This document shows positions 26,524 to 37,300 of a stretch of 61,873 nucleotides of DNA, piece by piece (within the stretch, counting starts at the first letter, position 1; every line of letters begins with the position of its first letter). This DNA comes from an uncultured Flavobacteriales bacterium (GTDB taxonomy: Bacteria > Bacteroidota > Bacteroidia > Flavobacteriales_D > Crocinitomicaceae), in contig CAJQPA010000019.1 of assembly GCA_905480145.1 (NCBI GenBank), positions 1-61,873 on the forward strand, in the 5' to 3' direction. The translations under genes and the position numbers were made by a program. The notes beneath the pieces are model-generated. The model had not been told where the DNA came from. It did no database searches and saw nothing but the letters and a program-made list of their open reading frames with translations.

Positions 26524-27639
26524 TCATTTTGCGTATCCCCATTCTTCGAAGGCAAACCCCCATCTTTCTATAATTTTTTGTTCTATTACAGAGTCAATTG
26601 GTTTGGATGGGTTAACTTTATATTTTCCTAGAGAAGTGATGTAATTTTCTAGATTTGGTTTAACAGTTTTGAATTCTCCAAGATCTAATTTATTATATAC
26701 TCTTTCAAGTTCACCCAAAGGATTTAAAACAAGATCCTTATAAGCTATCTCAACTAACATATCTTTAGGTAAAGTTTCGCGATGTTTTATATAACCTGAA
26801 ATCATTTTCTCATAATTATATATAATTAATTCTGTTAACTCTTTATCCGAGAAATCTTGTAAAAATTGACTGCGAACTGCTTTATCGTATAGAGTTAATG
26901 TCGAATTATAAACATCATAAGGATTTCTATGAATATATACGAATTTCGCCTTTGGATAGATTTCAGACAGAACTTTAATTCTAGCAGTATTGTGCGGATT
27001 CTTTAATAAAAGCTTTCCATCTTGTTGATTGAATAATTCAATCTGCTTTAGCATGTTTGAATAGATGGCTTTCCATTCCTTAAGTTCAACACTAGAAATA
27101 CCATCAAAGCAGTTGAATTTATTGAAGTATGATTTATTTTTAGGGAAGAAAAAAGCCTGCATCCCACTCATTCTCGTAATATTGACCAATGCGTGCTCAT
27201 CTTCTGTTGGCGCATCTACATCTATTTTGACATTGTCTTGAGGTCTCGTTGTTGGCATAAGCCTTTTCAGAATTGGCTTAAAAAACCACTTTGTTGTAAA
27301 CGCCATATTAAAGAAAAAGCCTTGAAACGCTCCGAGATGAATAAATCGTTTATCCTGCGACAATAAATAATGTAGATGTGTTGTTCCACTTCTCCAATGA
27401 CCAATGACAAAAATCGGGGCTTCATCCTTTAACGCGCTATTCTTAAGTCTATATTTGAGTTTAAGGCGCTGCAAGAACCTGAAAACAGAGAGCAAACTAA
27501 CAATCATTGAAATCTTTCTTGAAAGCTTTTTTTTATTCGAAGAGATTTCATTTTCGTTCTGAAGTGTTTTCCAAAGTGAACTTGATGCCGCAAAAAGCTG
27601 ATGATCTTTCAGTTCATAGTTAGACTCTTTTTTTTGCAT
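26524..27639 (-). CDS. Sulfotransferase family protein
   Basis: Transfers sulfate from PAPS to a hydroxyl or amine acceptor. The 5'-phosphosulfate loop IGHWRSGTTHLHYLL is near 79-93. The 3'-phosphate motif (VYIHRNPYDVYNSTL) is near 235-249. The 371-residue length with a helical N-terminus containing a hydrophobic patch (MIVSLLSVFRFLQ) fits the large bacterial sulfotransferase group. I start it at the ATG at 27639; an in-frame TTG at 27678 lies on the transcription start predicted from the TATTTTTG box, so it is unlikely. No PAPS-synthesis genes are adjacent. The acceptor (lipid, polysaccharide, protein) is unknown. Confidence 0.88.
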   Translation of the reverse strand: MQKKESNYELKDHQLFAASSSLWKTLQNENEISSNKKKLSRKISMIVSLLSVFRFLQRLKLKYRLKNSALKDEAPIFVIGHWRSGTTHLHYLLSQDKRFIHLGAFQGFFFNMAFTTKWFFKPILKRLMPTTRPQDNVKIDVDAPTEDEHALVNITRMSGMQAFFFPKNKSYFNKFNCFDGISSVELKEWKAIYSNMLKQIELFNQQDGKLLLKNPHNTARIKVLSEIYPKAKFVYIHRNPYDVYNSTLTLYDKAVRSQFLQDFSDKELTELIIYNYEKMISGYIKHRETLPKDMLVEIAYKDLVLNPLGELERVYNKLDLGEFKTVKPNLENYITSLGKYKVNPSKPIDSVIEQKIIERWGFAFEEWGYAK

Positions 27640-27666
27640 TGAGAAAATAAATTGCTTTGTTATCTT

Positions 27667-27674
27667 CAAAAATA
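27667..27674 (-). promoter_or_regulatory. -7 promoter element of the sulfotransferase gene
   Basis: Minus-strand TATTTTTG, an exact match to TAnnTTTG, placed 27 bases upstream of the ATG at 27639. It argues against the longer TTG start. Confidence 0.45.
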
Positions 27675-27693
27675 ACAAATAATTGAATCTTGA

Positions 27694-28260
27694 TTACAAC
27701 ATTTCAATATCGTACTTACCTAACAAGCCTATTAAGCCACCTTGAGAGAAAAGAGCTTTCTTCATCTTGTTGTGTTCTGGATCAATTGAAAAGTTGAAAG
27801 CCGAGCTGAAATCTGCTTTTTCAAGGTTAGAATTTCTAAAAAGAGCTCTTGTTAAATCACAATTATCGAATTTAGCTTCTTGTAAATCGCAATCACTGAA
27901 TTCAATTTCCTGTAATTGACAATTAGTAAATCGTATTTTCTTTAATTTATTTTGATAGAATGAAGAATGATTGAGTGAACAATCTGAAAACTCAAGTGCC
28001 AATCCAAATTGATTACAACTTTCAAATTGAAGTCCAATCATTTTACAATTGGAAAATTGTACAATCTGAAATGACGTGTCATCCAGTCGAGCATTGCTCA
28101 GATTACATTCAATAAACTCACACTCAATAAATTTGAAATTTGACAAATTTACATTCGAAAAATCACAACTTTTAAAAGTGCAACATTCATATTCTCCAAT
28201 ACCCAATGTATCCTTTGAGTAATCTATTAGCTGAAATGTTTGTTCTTGGAAGTATTGCAT
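27694..28260 (-). CDS. Pentapeptide-repeat protein (Qnr/McbG-like)
   Basis: A 188-residue protein built almost entirely of A(D/N)LXX-type pentapeptides, rich in Cys and Phe at the central position (CDFSN, CEFIE, CNLSN, CDLQE, CDLTR, SNLEK). It should fold as a right-handed beta-helix. The C-terminal segment after the repeats (INPEHNKMKKA-like, then FSQGGLIGLLGKYDIE) resembles the dimerisation end of McbG and Qnr, DNA-mimic proteins that protect gyrase. Chromosomal relatives of this length are widespread and their natural role is usually unknown. It is 54 bases upstream of the sulfotransferase on the same strand. Confidence 0.9.
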   Translation of the reverse strand: MQYFQEQTFQLIDYSKDTLGIGEYECCTFKSCDFSNVNLSNFKFIECEFIECNLSNARLDDTSFQIVQFSNCKMIGLQFESCNQFGLALEFSDCSLNHSSFYQNKLKKIRFTNCQLQEIEFSDCDLQEAKFDNCDLTRALFRNSNLEKADFSSAFNFSIDPEHNKMKKALFSQGGLIGLLGKYDIEML

Positions 28261-28352
28261 TTATTTTGAGTTATTCACTCAAACTTAATAAAACCAAGCC
28301 CATTATCAACTACAATTGATACATCCATTCTCTTTTCTATTCTATTTTAAAT

Positions 28353-28360
28353 TAGATTTG
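28353..28360 (+). promoter_or_regulatory. -7 promoter element of proC
   Basis: TAGATTTG, an exact TAnnTTTG match, ends 16 bases before the proC ATG at 28377. Confidence 0.45.
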
Positions 28361-28376
28361 CAGAAAATTACTTGAA

Positions 28377-29168
28377 ATGGAAAACAAGAAGATTGCGATT
28401 GTTGGTTGTGGAAATTTAGGACTTTCTATTCTTAATGGACTTTTAAAAGAGGGCATTACTCCCAATAACCTTGTTGCAACAAAGCGCAACTTGGATTCTA
28501 TTCGCAGTTTAGAGAAGACGGGCATAACTATTACAACAGATAACGTAGAAGCTGTAGAGAATTCTGAAATTATCATTGTAGCGCTCAAACCATACAAAAT
28601 CATTGAAGTTTTGGGCGAATTAAAAGCGTATTTCAATCCAGAAAAACACATAATTGTGTCCTTGGCTACAGGAATATCAATTGAGCAAATTAAGACTACG
28701 CTGCAATCTGACGTTCCTATTTTCAGAGCGATGCCAAATACAGCAGCTGATGTTGGTACGTCAATGACTTGCATTTGCTCCAATTCGAATGATCAAAAGA
28801 ATAATCTACTGGTAAAACAATGTTTTGACAGTATTGGTAATTCAATTATAATTGATGAGGATTTAATGGATTCAGCAACTGTGCTTGGAGCGTGCGGGAT
28901 TGCTTTTGTCTTAAGGTTTATTAGAGGAATGATACAAGGTGGAATTCAAATTGGTTTTGACGCTAAAACAGCAACTGAAATTGTAACCAATACAGTGAAA
29001 GGAGCTGCAGAATTATTGATCGAAGGGAAAGAACATCCAGAATTTGAAATAGATAAAGTGACGACTCCAAAAGGATGCACCATTGAAGGCTTAAATGAAA
29101 TGGAACACAATGGCTTTAGTTCTGCTTTGATCAAAGGGATTGTTGCGTCCTATAATAAGATTGATTAA
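28377..29168 (+). CDS. proC: Pyrroline-5-carboxylate reductase
   Basis: Reduces 1-pyrroline-5-carboxylate to proline with NAD(P)H, the last step of proline synthesis. The N-terminal Rossmann motif IAIVGCGNLGLSILNGLL is at 6-23. The C-terminal catalytic-dimer region contains the signature KVTTPKGCTIEGLNEME near 224-240 (family: V-T-S/T-P-x-G-T-T). At 263 residues it is of normal length. It is convergent with tilS, sharing the four bases TTAA at both stop codons. No proA or proB is nearby. Confidence 0.96.
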   Translation: MENKKIAIVGCGNLGLSILNGLLKEGITPNNLVATKRNLDSIRSLEKTGITITTDNVEAVENSEIIIVALKPYKIIEVLGELKAYFNPEKHIIVSLATGISIEQIKTTLQSDVPIFRAMPNTAADVGTSMTCICSNSNDQKNNLLVKQCFDSIGNSIIIDEDLMDSATVLGACGIAFVLRFIRGMIQGGIQIGFDAKTATEIVTNTVKGAAELLIEGKEHPEFEIDKVTTPKGCTIEGLNEMEHNGFSSALIKGIVASYNKID

Positions 29169-30430
29169 TCGATACTAACCATCAATATTTCTGAACTTCC
29201 CCCGTTAGCAATAGCAATTCTTCCAACTTTCAATCCAACACACCAGTGAACGTCAAGGTCATCCACAAGGATAACAACTTTACTTTTGTCTTGAATAGAT
29301 AGCTTTGCATCTTTAATAACATCAGAAATCAATTGAGATCCTTTCATTCCAATCGATTTAATTCGATCTCCATTTTCTGGATAACGCAGTACTAAATTTC
29401 CGTTGATTTTTCTTTTATCCAAATAAATGGCATCTTTTGAAAAAACACTTGGGGTTTTGGCTACTTCTTTTTGAATTAATTTCGGAAGAATTTTAACTTG
29501 ATCCTTAGAAGAAAAGACAAACATTTCGTTTCTTTTAACTAACGAATCAAAAGTGCAGTATTCACTTGACTTCAACTCTACTCGTTTATTATTTTCCGCA
29601 CTAGCTAAATTGATTAGCTCTGTTTGCTTGTGAGGAACTTGACCAAGTTGACGAATGAATTCGTTCTTTTGCAGCTCACTCAATGATAGATAATCCGCAA
29701 TCAGAATAGACGACTTCTCCAGCGATGATTTTATCAAAGGGGTCACTATTTCTTCTAATTCCACTTGCGTATTTTGAAATTGATGTACCAAACAAATGAC
29801 ACTTTCTGAAAGCGTTGGAACTTCATTCTCCATCAATGGAATTAGCGCATTTCTAAAAAAATTTCTTCTGTATTTATTTGATTTATTAGAGACGTCTTCC
29901 CTCCAATTTATCTTGTTTTCAATTGCAAAGGCTTCTAATTCTCTTTTTGAAAAAGGCAATAAAGGACGAATGTACTTTCCATTAACTTCCAACATTGCAG
30001 CCATTCCAATAACACCTGACTTCCGCGCTAGATTTAAAAAAAAGGTTTCTACCTGATCATCCTGATGGTGTCCCAATGCAATCAATGCGTTCACATTCTC
30101 TGCTGAAACTTCTTCAAACCAATTGTACCGAACATCTCTTGCTATTTGCTGTAAATTCCCTCTGTTAATCAATTGTTCTTGAAGGTGTATTTCTTTCTGT
30201 GAGAACTTTACATTCAGTGAAGCACAAAACAAAGCCAATGATTTTGCATCTAAAATAGAGTCTTCACCTCTAAGGTTGTAATTAACGTGCAATACTTCAA
30301 TATCAAATTTCAATGAGTTCAAAATGTAAATGAGACAAGAAGAGTCAAGTCCACCACTAGCTGCAACAAAGACTTTTTTTGATTGAAGGCTAGCCCATTT
30401 ATCCTTTATATGTTGAACAATATTATACAT
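29165..30430 (-). CDS. tilS: tRNA(Ile)-lysidine synthase
   Basis: Modifies C34 of the CAU-anticodon tRNA(Ile) to lysidine so that it reads AUA; essential. The PP-loop ATPase motif SGGLDSS is at 25-31. Further N-type ATPase segments are LGHHQDDQVETFFLNLARKS near 124-143 and RPLLPFSKRELE. The C-terminal TilS domains are present (GDRIKSIGMKGSQLISDVIK near 353-372), giving 421 residues. The start codon lies within the end of pabB (eight-base overlap), so the two are translationally coupled. Confidence 0.96.
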   Translation of the reverse strand: MYNIVQHIKDKWASLQSKKVFVAASGGLDSSCLIYILNSLKFDIEVLHVNYNLRGEDSILDAKSLALFCASLNVKFSQKEIHLQEQLINRGNLQQIARDVRYNWFEEVSAENVNALIALGHHQDDQVETFFLNLARKSGVIGMAAMLEVNGKYIRPLLPFSKRELEAFAIENKINWREDVSNKSNKYRRNFFRNALIPLMENEVPTLSESVICLVHQFQNTQVELEEIVTPLIKSSLEKSSILIADYLSLSELQKNEFIRQLGQVPHKQTELINLASAENNKRVELKSSEYCTFDSLVKRNEMFVFSSKDQVKILPKLIQKEVAKTPSVFSKDAIYLDKRKINGNLVLRYPENGDRIKSIGMKGSQLISDVIKDAKLSIQDKSKVVILVDDLDVHWCVGLKVGRIAIANGGSSEILMVSID

Positions 30431-31625
30431 TCATCTGATCTAAAATCCCCTTCACTTTTACCAAACATTCGTCGTATTCATCTTCAGCATTGGCCAAAAT
30501 AGTGATTGCCCCTCCTACCGGACAAGACAAATATTTCTTTTTTTGATTATAGATTAAACTTCTGATAATGACATTCAAATCGAAATCTCCGTTTGGAGCA
30601 ATATAGCCAATGGAACCTGAATAAATTCCTCTTTGAAAATCTTCATGCTCGTCGATTAAGTTCATCGCACTGAATTTAGGAGCTCCAGTCATCGAACCCA
30701 TTGGGAAAGTTGCTTGTAAAATGTCGGTAAAAGACACTGAATCCTCTACTTCACATGAAATAGTAGATATCATTTGATGCACCGTTTCGAAAGTATGAAT
30801 TCCTAAAAACTCATCCACATTAACACTGCTCTTTTTGGCAATACGGGATAAATCATTCCGAACTAAATCAACAATCATTACATTTTCGGCTCGCTCTTTT
30901 TTATCATTAAGCAATTCTACTTTAAGTTGCTCATCTTCTTCTGAATTTACTCCTCTTCTTCTTGTTCCTTTTATTGGAGATGTTTTAATCACATTTCCTG
31001 TCTTTTGAAGATAGCTTTCTGGGCTTCCGCTTAGAATTGAAAATTCATTGAATTGGAAGAAATTTGAATAAGGTGCCTTCGTAATATTATTTAATTTGAA
31101 ATAAGTTCCCAAAGGGTTGGAAAGCACAATGTTTTCTGCATAAAATTCTTGGCAATAATTGATTTCGTAAATATTGCCATATTGTATTTCTTCCTTGAGT
31201 AAGTTAACGTGTTTGATATAGTCCTCTAGGGAGGTTCTTGCTTTAAAATCAGCATTCAACGGAGCAAATTCACTCTTAGATTCCTGCTCCAAAAATTCTT
31301 TCATTACTTTTTGACTGAAATTATCACGTTCACCTTTGAGGAAAATGATTTTATCTTGTTCTCTTCGGATCACATACTTAGGAACCCATAGTATGGCTTT
31401 GGGGAAATTACTAAAGTCCTGATTTGTTGATTCTAACTTTTCAATTCCATTCTTCAAATCATAACTCAAAGCCATGAAAATGTAATCTTTTGGGTGCAAA
31501 TCAACAAAAGCTTGAATGTCTGCCAATCCTTCATTGCTCTCAAGAATCAAACATTCTCCCTCTCCAAATGCAAGTGTTGAACTTCCATTATTACTATCGA
31601 GAAACGCCATCGGGTAATTGTACAT
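30423..31625 (-). CDS. pabB: Aminodeoxychorismate synthase component I
   Basis: Converts chorismate to 4-amino-4-deoxychorismate for folate synthesis. The chorismate-binding domain fills residues 120-395 of 400. The motif TSPIKGTRRRG near 215-225 carries the PIKGT lysine that distinguishes PabB from anthranilate synthase (PIAGT). ENVMIVDLVRNDLSRI near 244-259 and MTGAPKFSAMNLID near 315-328 are further family signatures. No glutamine amidotransferase (pabA) or lyase (pabC) is adjacent, so ammonia supply comes from elsewhere. First gene of a pair with tilS. Confidence 0.93.
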   Translation of the reverse strand: MYNYPMAFLDSNNGSSTLAFGEGECLILESNEGLADIQAFVDLHPKDYIFMALSYDLKNGIEKLESTNQDFSNFPKAILWVPKYVIRREQDKIIFLKGERDNFSQKVMKEFLEQESKSEFAPLNADFKARTSLEDYIKHVNLLKEEIQYGNIYEINYCQEFYAENIVLSNPLGTYFKLNNITKAPYSNFFQFNEFSILSGSPESYLQKTGNVIKTSPIKGTRRRGVNSEEDEQLKVELLNDKKERAENVMIVDLVRNDLSRIAKKSSVNVDEFLGIHTFETVHQMISTISCEVEDSVSFTDILQATFPMGSMTGAPKFSAMNLIDEHEDFQRGIYSGSIGYIAPNGDFDLNVIIRSLIYNQKKKYLSCPVGGAITILANAEDEYDECLVKVKGILDQMNV

Positions 31626-31690
31626 ATTGTAAAATTAATTAATCTAATTGATTTCAATTCCTTAGCTTTAATCTTAATTAAAATCAAACT

Positions 31691-33013
31691 ATGCTTTATT
31701 ATTTTTTAAAATTAATTATCGGGACAGGTGTTAAGCTGTTTTATAAAGAAATAAACGTTAATAATTTAGCAAATCTAAATACAAAAGGACCCAAAATTAT
31801 CATTGCAAACCACCCCCAAACATTGATGGACGGTTGGATTTTAGCACAAATCAGTGATGACCGTGTTTACGCTGTTGTAAAAGGTACTTTTTTTGATAAC
31901 AAGTTAAAAAACTGGTTTTTACGAAGTTTAGGACTTATTCCTATCAATCGCGCGACAGAATCAAAAACCCAAGGAGTTAATAACTTAAGTTCATTTGAAG
32001 CATGCTATCGAATTTTAGAAGAAGGAAAAACACTGGTTATTTTTCCGGAAGGAAACAGTTTTGCAGAACGTGTTTTAAGAGAATTAAAAACCGGCACTGC
32101 TAGAATAGCTCTAGAAGTAGAAAAAAGAAACGATGCTAAGCTTGATTTAAGTATTATTCCGGTCGGTTTAATTTATCTACAAGCAGAAAAATTTAGAAGC
32201 TCTATTCAGGTTAATGTTGGTGAACGAATAGATATCCTGCCTTATCTTGAAGAATATAGCAGTGGAGCGGGAAGTGCTCATAAGAAATTGACTGAAGTTT
32301 TTAGAGTTTCTTTGGAAAATTTGTTAGTGGGATCACATACTGCAGAGTATGAAGAGTCTATAGATGCAATCGCTAAATTGCTGGAATCCAAATACATTGA
32401 GAGCGATGAAGACGGCGTTCGAAAAGATGTCAATCTGGTTAAGGACACCTATGCAAGAATTAATGACATTATTGTTTCTGAGCCTCTAAAATTGGATGAA
32501 ATATTTTCAATGTATGAACGAATCAAACTTCAGCTGCAGCAACTAGAAATTAAAGCTGAATTTTTAGATCGGAACTATCGACCATGGATGTTCGTCCGAC
32601 AAATTGCATTCTCGGCTATCTTTATTGCCTTAGCACTCCCATTTTACATTATAGGATTATTCTGTAATCTTATACAATTCAAACTTGTAGATTGGATGAC
32701 TTTAAAAGTGACACAAAGTGTAGAATATTTTGCTCCAATTGCAATTTTAATGAGTTTGGTACTTTACCCTTTATATTATTGGGGAATCGTTTCTGTAATC
32801 GATTATTATCTATCAATTACCTTTTGGCCAAAATTCATTTTATTCTTCTCCTTCCCTGTTTTTGGGTTGATGGCTTATTATACGCACTATTACATAAAAC
32901 ATGTATCTCTCAAGGCGCATTTTATGTATATGATGAGCAATGAAAAAGACAAGATGAGAACAATTCGACGTGAGCGAGAAGAATTAAGAACAATGATTTT
33001 CGGAAAGAATTAG
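31691..33013 (+). CDS. Glycerolipid acyltransferase family membrane protein
   Basis: A PlsC-like acyltransferase. The acceptor motif NHPQTLMDGW (H-x5-D variant) is near 38-47. RSLGLIPINR near 78-87 is block II. FPEGNSFAER near 119-128 is block III (the Glu-Gly acyl-acceptor site). The C-terminal third has three to four hydrophobic segments (about 300-415), an extension common in the 430-residue Bacteroidota group. It probably transfers an acyl chain to a lysophospholipid or related lipid. A TAGCTTTA box at 31663-31670 is a possible -7 element. The TAG stop overlaps the convergent tolC-like stop by four bases. Confidence 0.87.
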   Translation: MLYYFLKLIIGTGVKLFYKEINVNNLANLNTKGPKIIIANHPQTLMDGWILAQISDDRVYAVVKGTFFDNKLKNWFLRSLGLIPINRATESKTQGVNNLSSFEACYRILEEGKTLVIFPEGNSFAERVLRELKTGTARIALEVEKRNDAKLDLSIIPVGLIYLQAEKFRSSIQVNVGERIDILPYLEEYSSGAGSAHKKLTEVFRVSLENLLVGSHTAEYEESIDAIAKLLESKYIESDEDGVRKDVNLVKDTYARINDIIVSEPLKLDEIFSMYERIKLQLQQLEIKAEFLDRNYRPWMFVRQIAFSAIFIALALPFYIIGLFCNLIQFKLVDWMTLKVTQSVEYFAPIAILMSLVLYPLYYWGIVSVIDYYLSITFWPKFILFFSFPVFGLMAYYTHYYIKHVSLKAHFMYMMSNEKDKMRTIRREREELRTMIFGKN

Positions 33014-34359
33014 TTTTTATACTCCAAACTAATTTTACCAGTCATCTTATAAATTTCTAGATACGTGTCCATTTTATTGAATTGATTCTCATAATGCTGG
33101 ATCATAATATTCTGATAGTTGTTCTTAAAACTGACCAGGTCAATAGAATTAATCGCTCCAATATTAAATCGCTTATCAGCTAACTCATATGCCTTAGCAG
33201 CATAAATTAAATTTTCTTGAGACAAATTCACCAATTGCTGTCTTAGCTTATACAGCTCAATCAAATTTTCCAGCGTGCTTGAAAGTGTCTGTGTCATGCT
33301 CTCTATGTTCAGTTCTGCTATTTCTTCTTGAATTTTTGAAACCTCAACTGCTCGCTTATTCTTCCAGTTATTGAATAAATTATACTGTAAATTTAGGTTT
33401 CCGTAATAGGAGAGATTTTTAGTTTCTGCTTCAAACACATTATCTTTTATTTCACGGATCTCACTCCAACTTGGAGTTGCTCCCGCTCTAAAGCTTAATA
33501 CTGGATATAGAAATGATCTTCTTAATGAAGTGTTCGATTTTTGCAATTCTAAATTTAAGTATTGATTTTTTAAATTCTGATTGTTCGACATCATTTCAGT
33601 ATTCGCTGTTTCAAAATCTACCTCAGCAATAACTTCTTCAATTTTATCAGTTAAATCATATCCTTCTTTAACATGAACAGTATCATTCATAACAATAGCC
33701 AAATTACGCATTGAATTATCGTAAGAAATTGATTGCATCAATAAGTTTGAACTATCCGTTAACAATTGATTTTTAAACTGAAGTAACTCCAAAGAAGTTG
33801 AACTACTGTACTTTTCTTTCAATTCATAATACGCGTGTTTCTTTCTAGAAGCATCCAAAACAGACTGAAACAAATTCTTTCTTTCTGATTGCAGTTGAGC
33901 GGTATAATATGCTTTAAGTACATCTTGAATCGTAGATTCCATGACCGCAATAACATTGTTTCCACTTTGTTCCTCCAACTGTTCTAATCTTGTTTTAGAA
34001 ATTTTAACGGCGAAACCTGCGAAAAGATTCCAATTTAAGTTTAATGATGGAGCAATGGTTTGATTCAAAATGATACCTGGTGTAAATGTAAATGGGTTAT
34101 CCGTATTATCCTGTATTCCATTGTTTTGTGCAACGTTCAATGTTACTGTTGGGAACAATCCAGCTTCAGACCATTTATTGTTTTTCTCACTTATCTCCAA
34201 TTGCTTTTGAGCAATATTCATTTGATAATTGTTTTCTAACGCCATAAAGACAGCTTCCTTTGCAGACAAAGAATGTTGCCCAACAACAATGTTAGAAGCT
34301 AATAATAGCATCAACACTACCGATATTTTGGAAACACTATTTTTCAAAAACATGCTCAT
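33010..34359 (-). CDS. TolC-family outer membrane efflux protein
   Basis: The outer-membrane channel of a tripartite exporter. A signal peptide covers about 1-27 (ending NIVVGQ). Two long TolC repeats rich in heptad-like coiled coils follow. They include a characteristic ALENNYQMNIAQKQLEISE near 36-54 and, in the second repeat, YELADKRFNIGAINSIDLVSFK. The length of 449 residues is normal. Its start overlaps the RND pump gene by 23 bases (an alternative ATG two codons in would leave 17), so it is the last gene of the adaptor-pump-channel operon. Confidence 0.94.
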   Translation of the reverse strand: MSMFLKNSVSKISVVLMLLLASNIVVGQHSLSAKEAVFMALENNYQMNIAQKQLEISEKNNKWSEAGLFPTVTLNVAQNNGIQDNTDNPFTFTPGIILNQTIAPSLNLNWNLFAGFAVKISKTRLEQLEEQSGNNVIAVMESTIQDVLKAYYTAQLQSERKNLFQSVLDASRKKHAYYELKEKYSSSTSLELLQFKNQLLTDSSNLLMQSISYDNSMRNLAIVMNDTVHVKEGYDLTDKIEEVIAEVDFETANTEMMSNNQNLKNQYLNLELQKSNTSLRRSFLYPVLSFRAGATPSWSEIREIKDNVFEAETKNLSYYGNLNLQYNLFNNWKNKRAVEVSKIQEEIAELNIESMTQTLSSTLENLIELYKLRQQLVNLSQENLIYAAKAYELADKRFNIGAINSIDLVSFKNNYQNIMIQHYENQFNKMDTYLEIYKMTGKISLEYKN

Positions 34360-37300
34360 TTTCCTTTAATTTTAAGACGGGTTCAACGGACTTAGGATCA
34401 ATATCCCATGTTCCATTCCAAATCATTTTGACTAATCTTCTTGTAGCGTTCCAAAACAGGATTGCCGAAGGGTAGAAAAAGAGTATAAATAACGTTCCAA
34501 AAAGAACTCCAAACGCAATAGAAACCGCCATCGGTATCAGGAATTGAGCCTGCATACTTTTCTCTGCAATAATAGGTAACAATCCGGCGACAGTAGTAAG
34601 AGAAGTTAATACAATAGGCCTAAACCTTGACATTGCGGCTCCAATCGCTGCCGATTTAATATCCTTGCCTTCTTTTAACAAATCATTATATCTATCAAGA
34701 AAAACAATAGCATCATTGACCAACACCCCAATCAATGCAATCATACCAAAAGCACTAAGAATTGAAACAGGTAATCCGACCAAACCATGTCCTAAAATAG
34801 AACCTCCAATTCCGGCTGGAATAACCAACATAATTAAAAATGCGCTGCTTAAACTATTGAAATGAAGTGTTAATATTATAAACATGATCGCAACTCCTAT
34901 CATACCAACGTATTGCATAGAAGCTCTTGTTTTACCACTTCGCTCGGCCTGTCCTAAAAGTTTCATATCAACATCTGCGTAGGACTGTTTTAATTTAATA
35001 AAAACGGTGTCCGATATATAATTATTGATTTTCTGTACTTCATCTGGATCTGAACATTCGGCGTCAATTTTTATTACCCTTTGCCCATCTTTTCTTCTAA
35101 GGTTCTCAGGTGCTCTGCCAATTTCAAAATCACAAATTTCTTTCAAAGCAATAGCAGTCCCTTGAGGAGTTTTGATTTTCATTGACTCTAAATCAAGTAA
35201 TGAATTTCTATCGTCTAATGGGTACTTCACCCAAACTTTAACCTCATCTGTTCCGATAATGACACGTTGCGCCTCCTGACCAAAGAAACCTGCTCTAACC
35301 TGCTGTAAAATATTATTCTTTGAAACCCCATAAATTTCTGCCTCTGGTCGCATAGTAAGGTATACTTCATTTTTACCTGGAGGCATATTATCTTTCACAT
35401 TGAATACGCCAGGTATAGCATCCAGATCTCTACCAATCTGTCTTCTTGCCTCTACCAATATATCGTCGTTTGGCGCTGTCATTCCAATTTCAATTTCTTT
35501 CCCAAATCTATTAAAGCCGCCTACGTATGTATTTTGTGCTAATTGACCATTTGGAGTAGCATTTATTCTGCGTACTATTCGATTCATCAAGGTATCTGCA
35601 GGTGTCTTAGTGTTCTCAGCATCAAAAAACACTTGTAACATTGACGCATGAGATCCAGATTGACCAATGTTCATGGCAAACCCGACATTACTTGAAAAAT
35701 ACGACAACAAAGTATCTCCAGACTCTTGAATAATCCTATCATTTTCCTCATATAAAATTCGCGATGCTTCCGCAACAAACTGCCTCGATTTTTCTTTGTT
35801 GTCTCCAGGTTTATATACAGCTTCAATGGTAAAAAAGTCTGGTGGTATATCTGGGAAGAATGTTGTCCCAATGACGTTGTTTTTGACCAATCCAACGATT
35901 CCAAAAAGGAAAATCATTGGGAATAAAAAACCTAAAATATACCAAGGACGTTTTGTTCCAACAATGTTTACAACTACCGCACTAAACCATTTGTTTCGAA
36001 CATGTTTAATTCCCTTATCCGCAGTTCCGAGCAATTTTGCTTCCAATGGAGATTTCGTAAAACCGACGAACATTAAAACTGCCCCAGTAATAATTAAAGT
36101 AAAAGGAAAAAGCATCATTCCAAATTCATTATTTGGAGATAAAAATCGAGTTCCGATAAAAATGACAATTAAACCTGCCAGCATATAAATCCAACCTACT
36201 CGACTAGAATAAGGCATTTTTTTATCATCCGACAATACATCCTTGTGACCTAAATGAGCAGGGAGAATGATAAAAGCTTCAAATAATGAGAATGCTAAAC
36301 TAGCGATAACAACAAATGCCATTTCTCTCATCATTTCCATTCCCTCAACAAAAAGTAGAATAGAAAAAGCGACAATTGTTGTAATGACTGAAGAGAAAAC
36401 CGATGACAAAACTTCCATTGTTCCATCAAGAGCTGCAATATGGGCAGGTTTTCCTTTTTCGAAATGAGTATAGATATTCTCCGCAATTACAATTCCGTCA
36501 TCAACTAAAATTCCTACCACTAATATCATCCCAAACAAGGAAATCATGTTAATAGACATACCATAAAATGTTCCTAAAATAAACATCCCAAGAAAAGAAA
36601 ATGGTATTCCAAATGCCACCCAAGCCGACAATTTTAAATTCAAAAATAAGCCCAAGAAAATCAAAACAAGAATTAATCCCATTACTCCATTTTTGGATAA
36701 TAAGTCAATTCTAGAACTCAACATGTTATTGAATTCAAATAAAACATTAAACCTATATTCTGAATTCTTTTCATTGAATTCTTTTTCATATTTATGCAGC
36801 TCAGCAGTAATGTCAGCAATGTCTTGTTCTTGCGTTTTTTCAATTTGAAAAGAAACCGATGGCTTTCCATTATACTTTCCTTCTTGAGAATTTTCGGAAT
36901 ACCCCAATTTAACATCCGCAACATCGCCAATGGTAATTCTGCCGCCAGAGTTATTCGCTCTTAGTACAATTTTCTCTATTTCATCAGAAGAAGTTTCCCT
37001 ATTGTTTGAGCGAATATTCATCTCTTCAACTCCACCTCTAATGATTCCTGTTGTAATATCAATGTTATTTGAACCAACAGCAGTAGCAATTTCCTGCATC
37101 GAGATAGCATATCGCAACATGTCCTCTTCTCTTACATTAACGGTAATCTCTTTTTCCGGAAAACCATTTTTTGTAATCTGTGTTATTTCTTTCGTATTGA
37201 GCAAGTCTCTCTCGACTTTTGTCGCCATATCTGTAAGGTCAGTAATTGAAGCATCTGCATTAACAGAAGAGACGCCAACAAAAGCTACAACACTAGCCAT

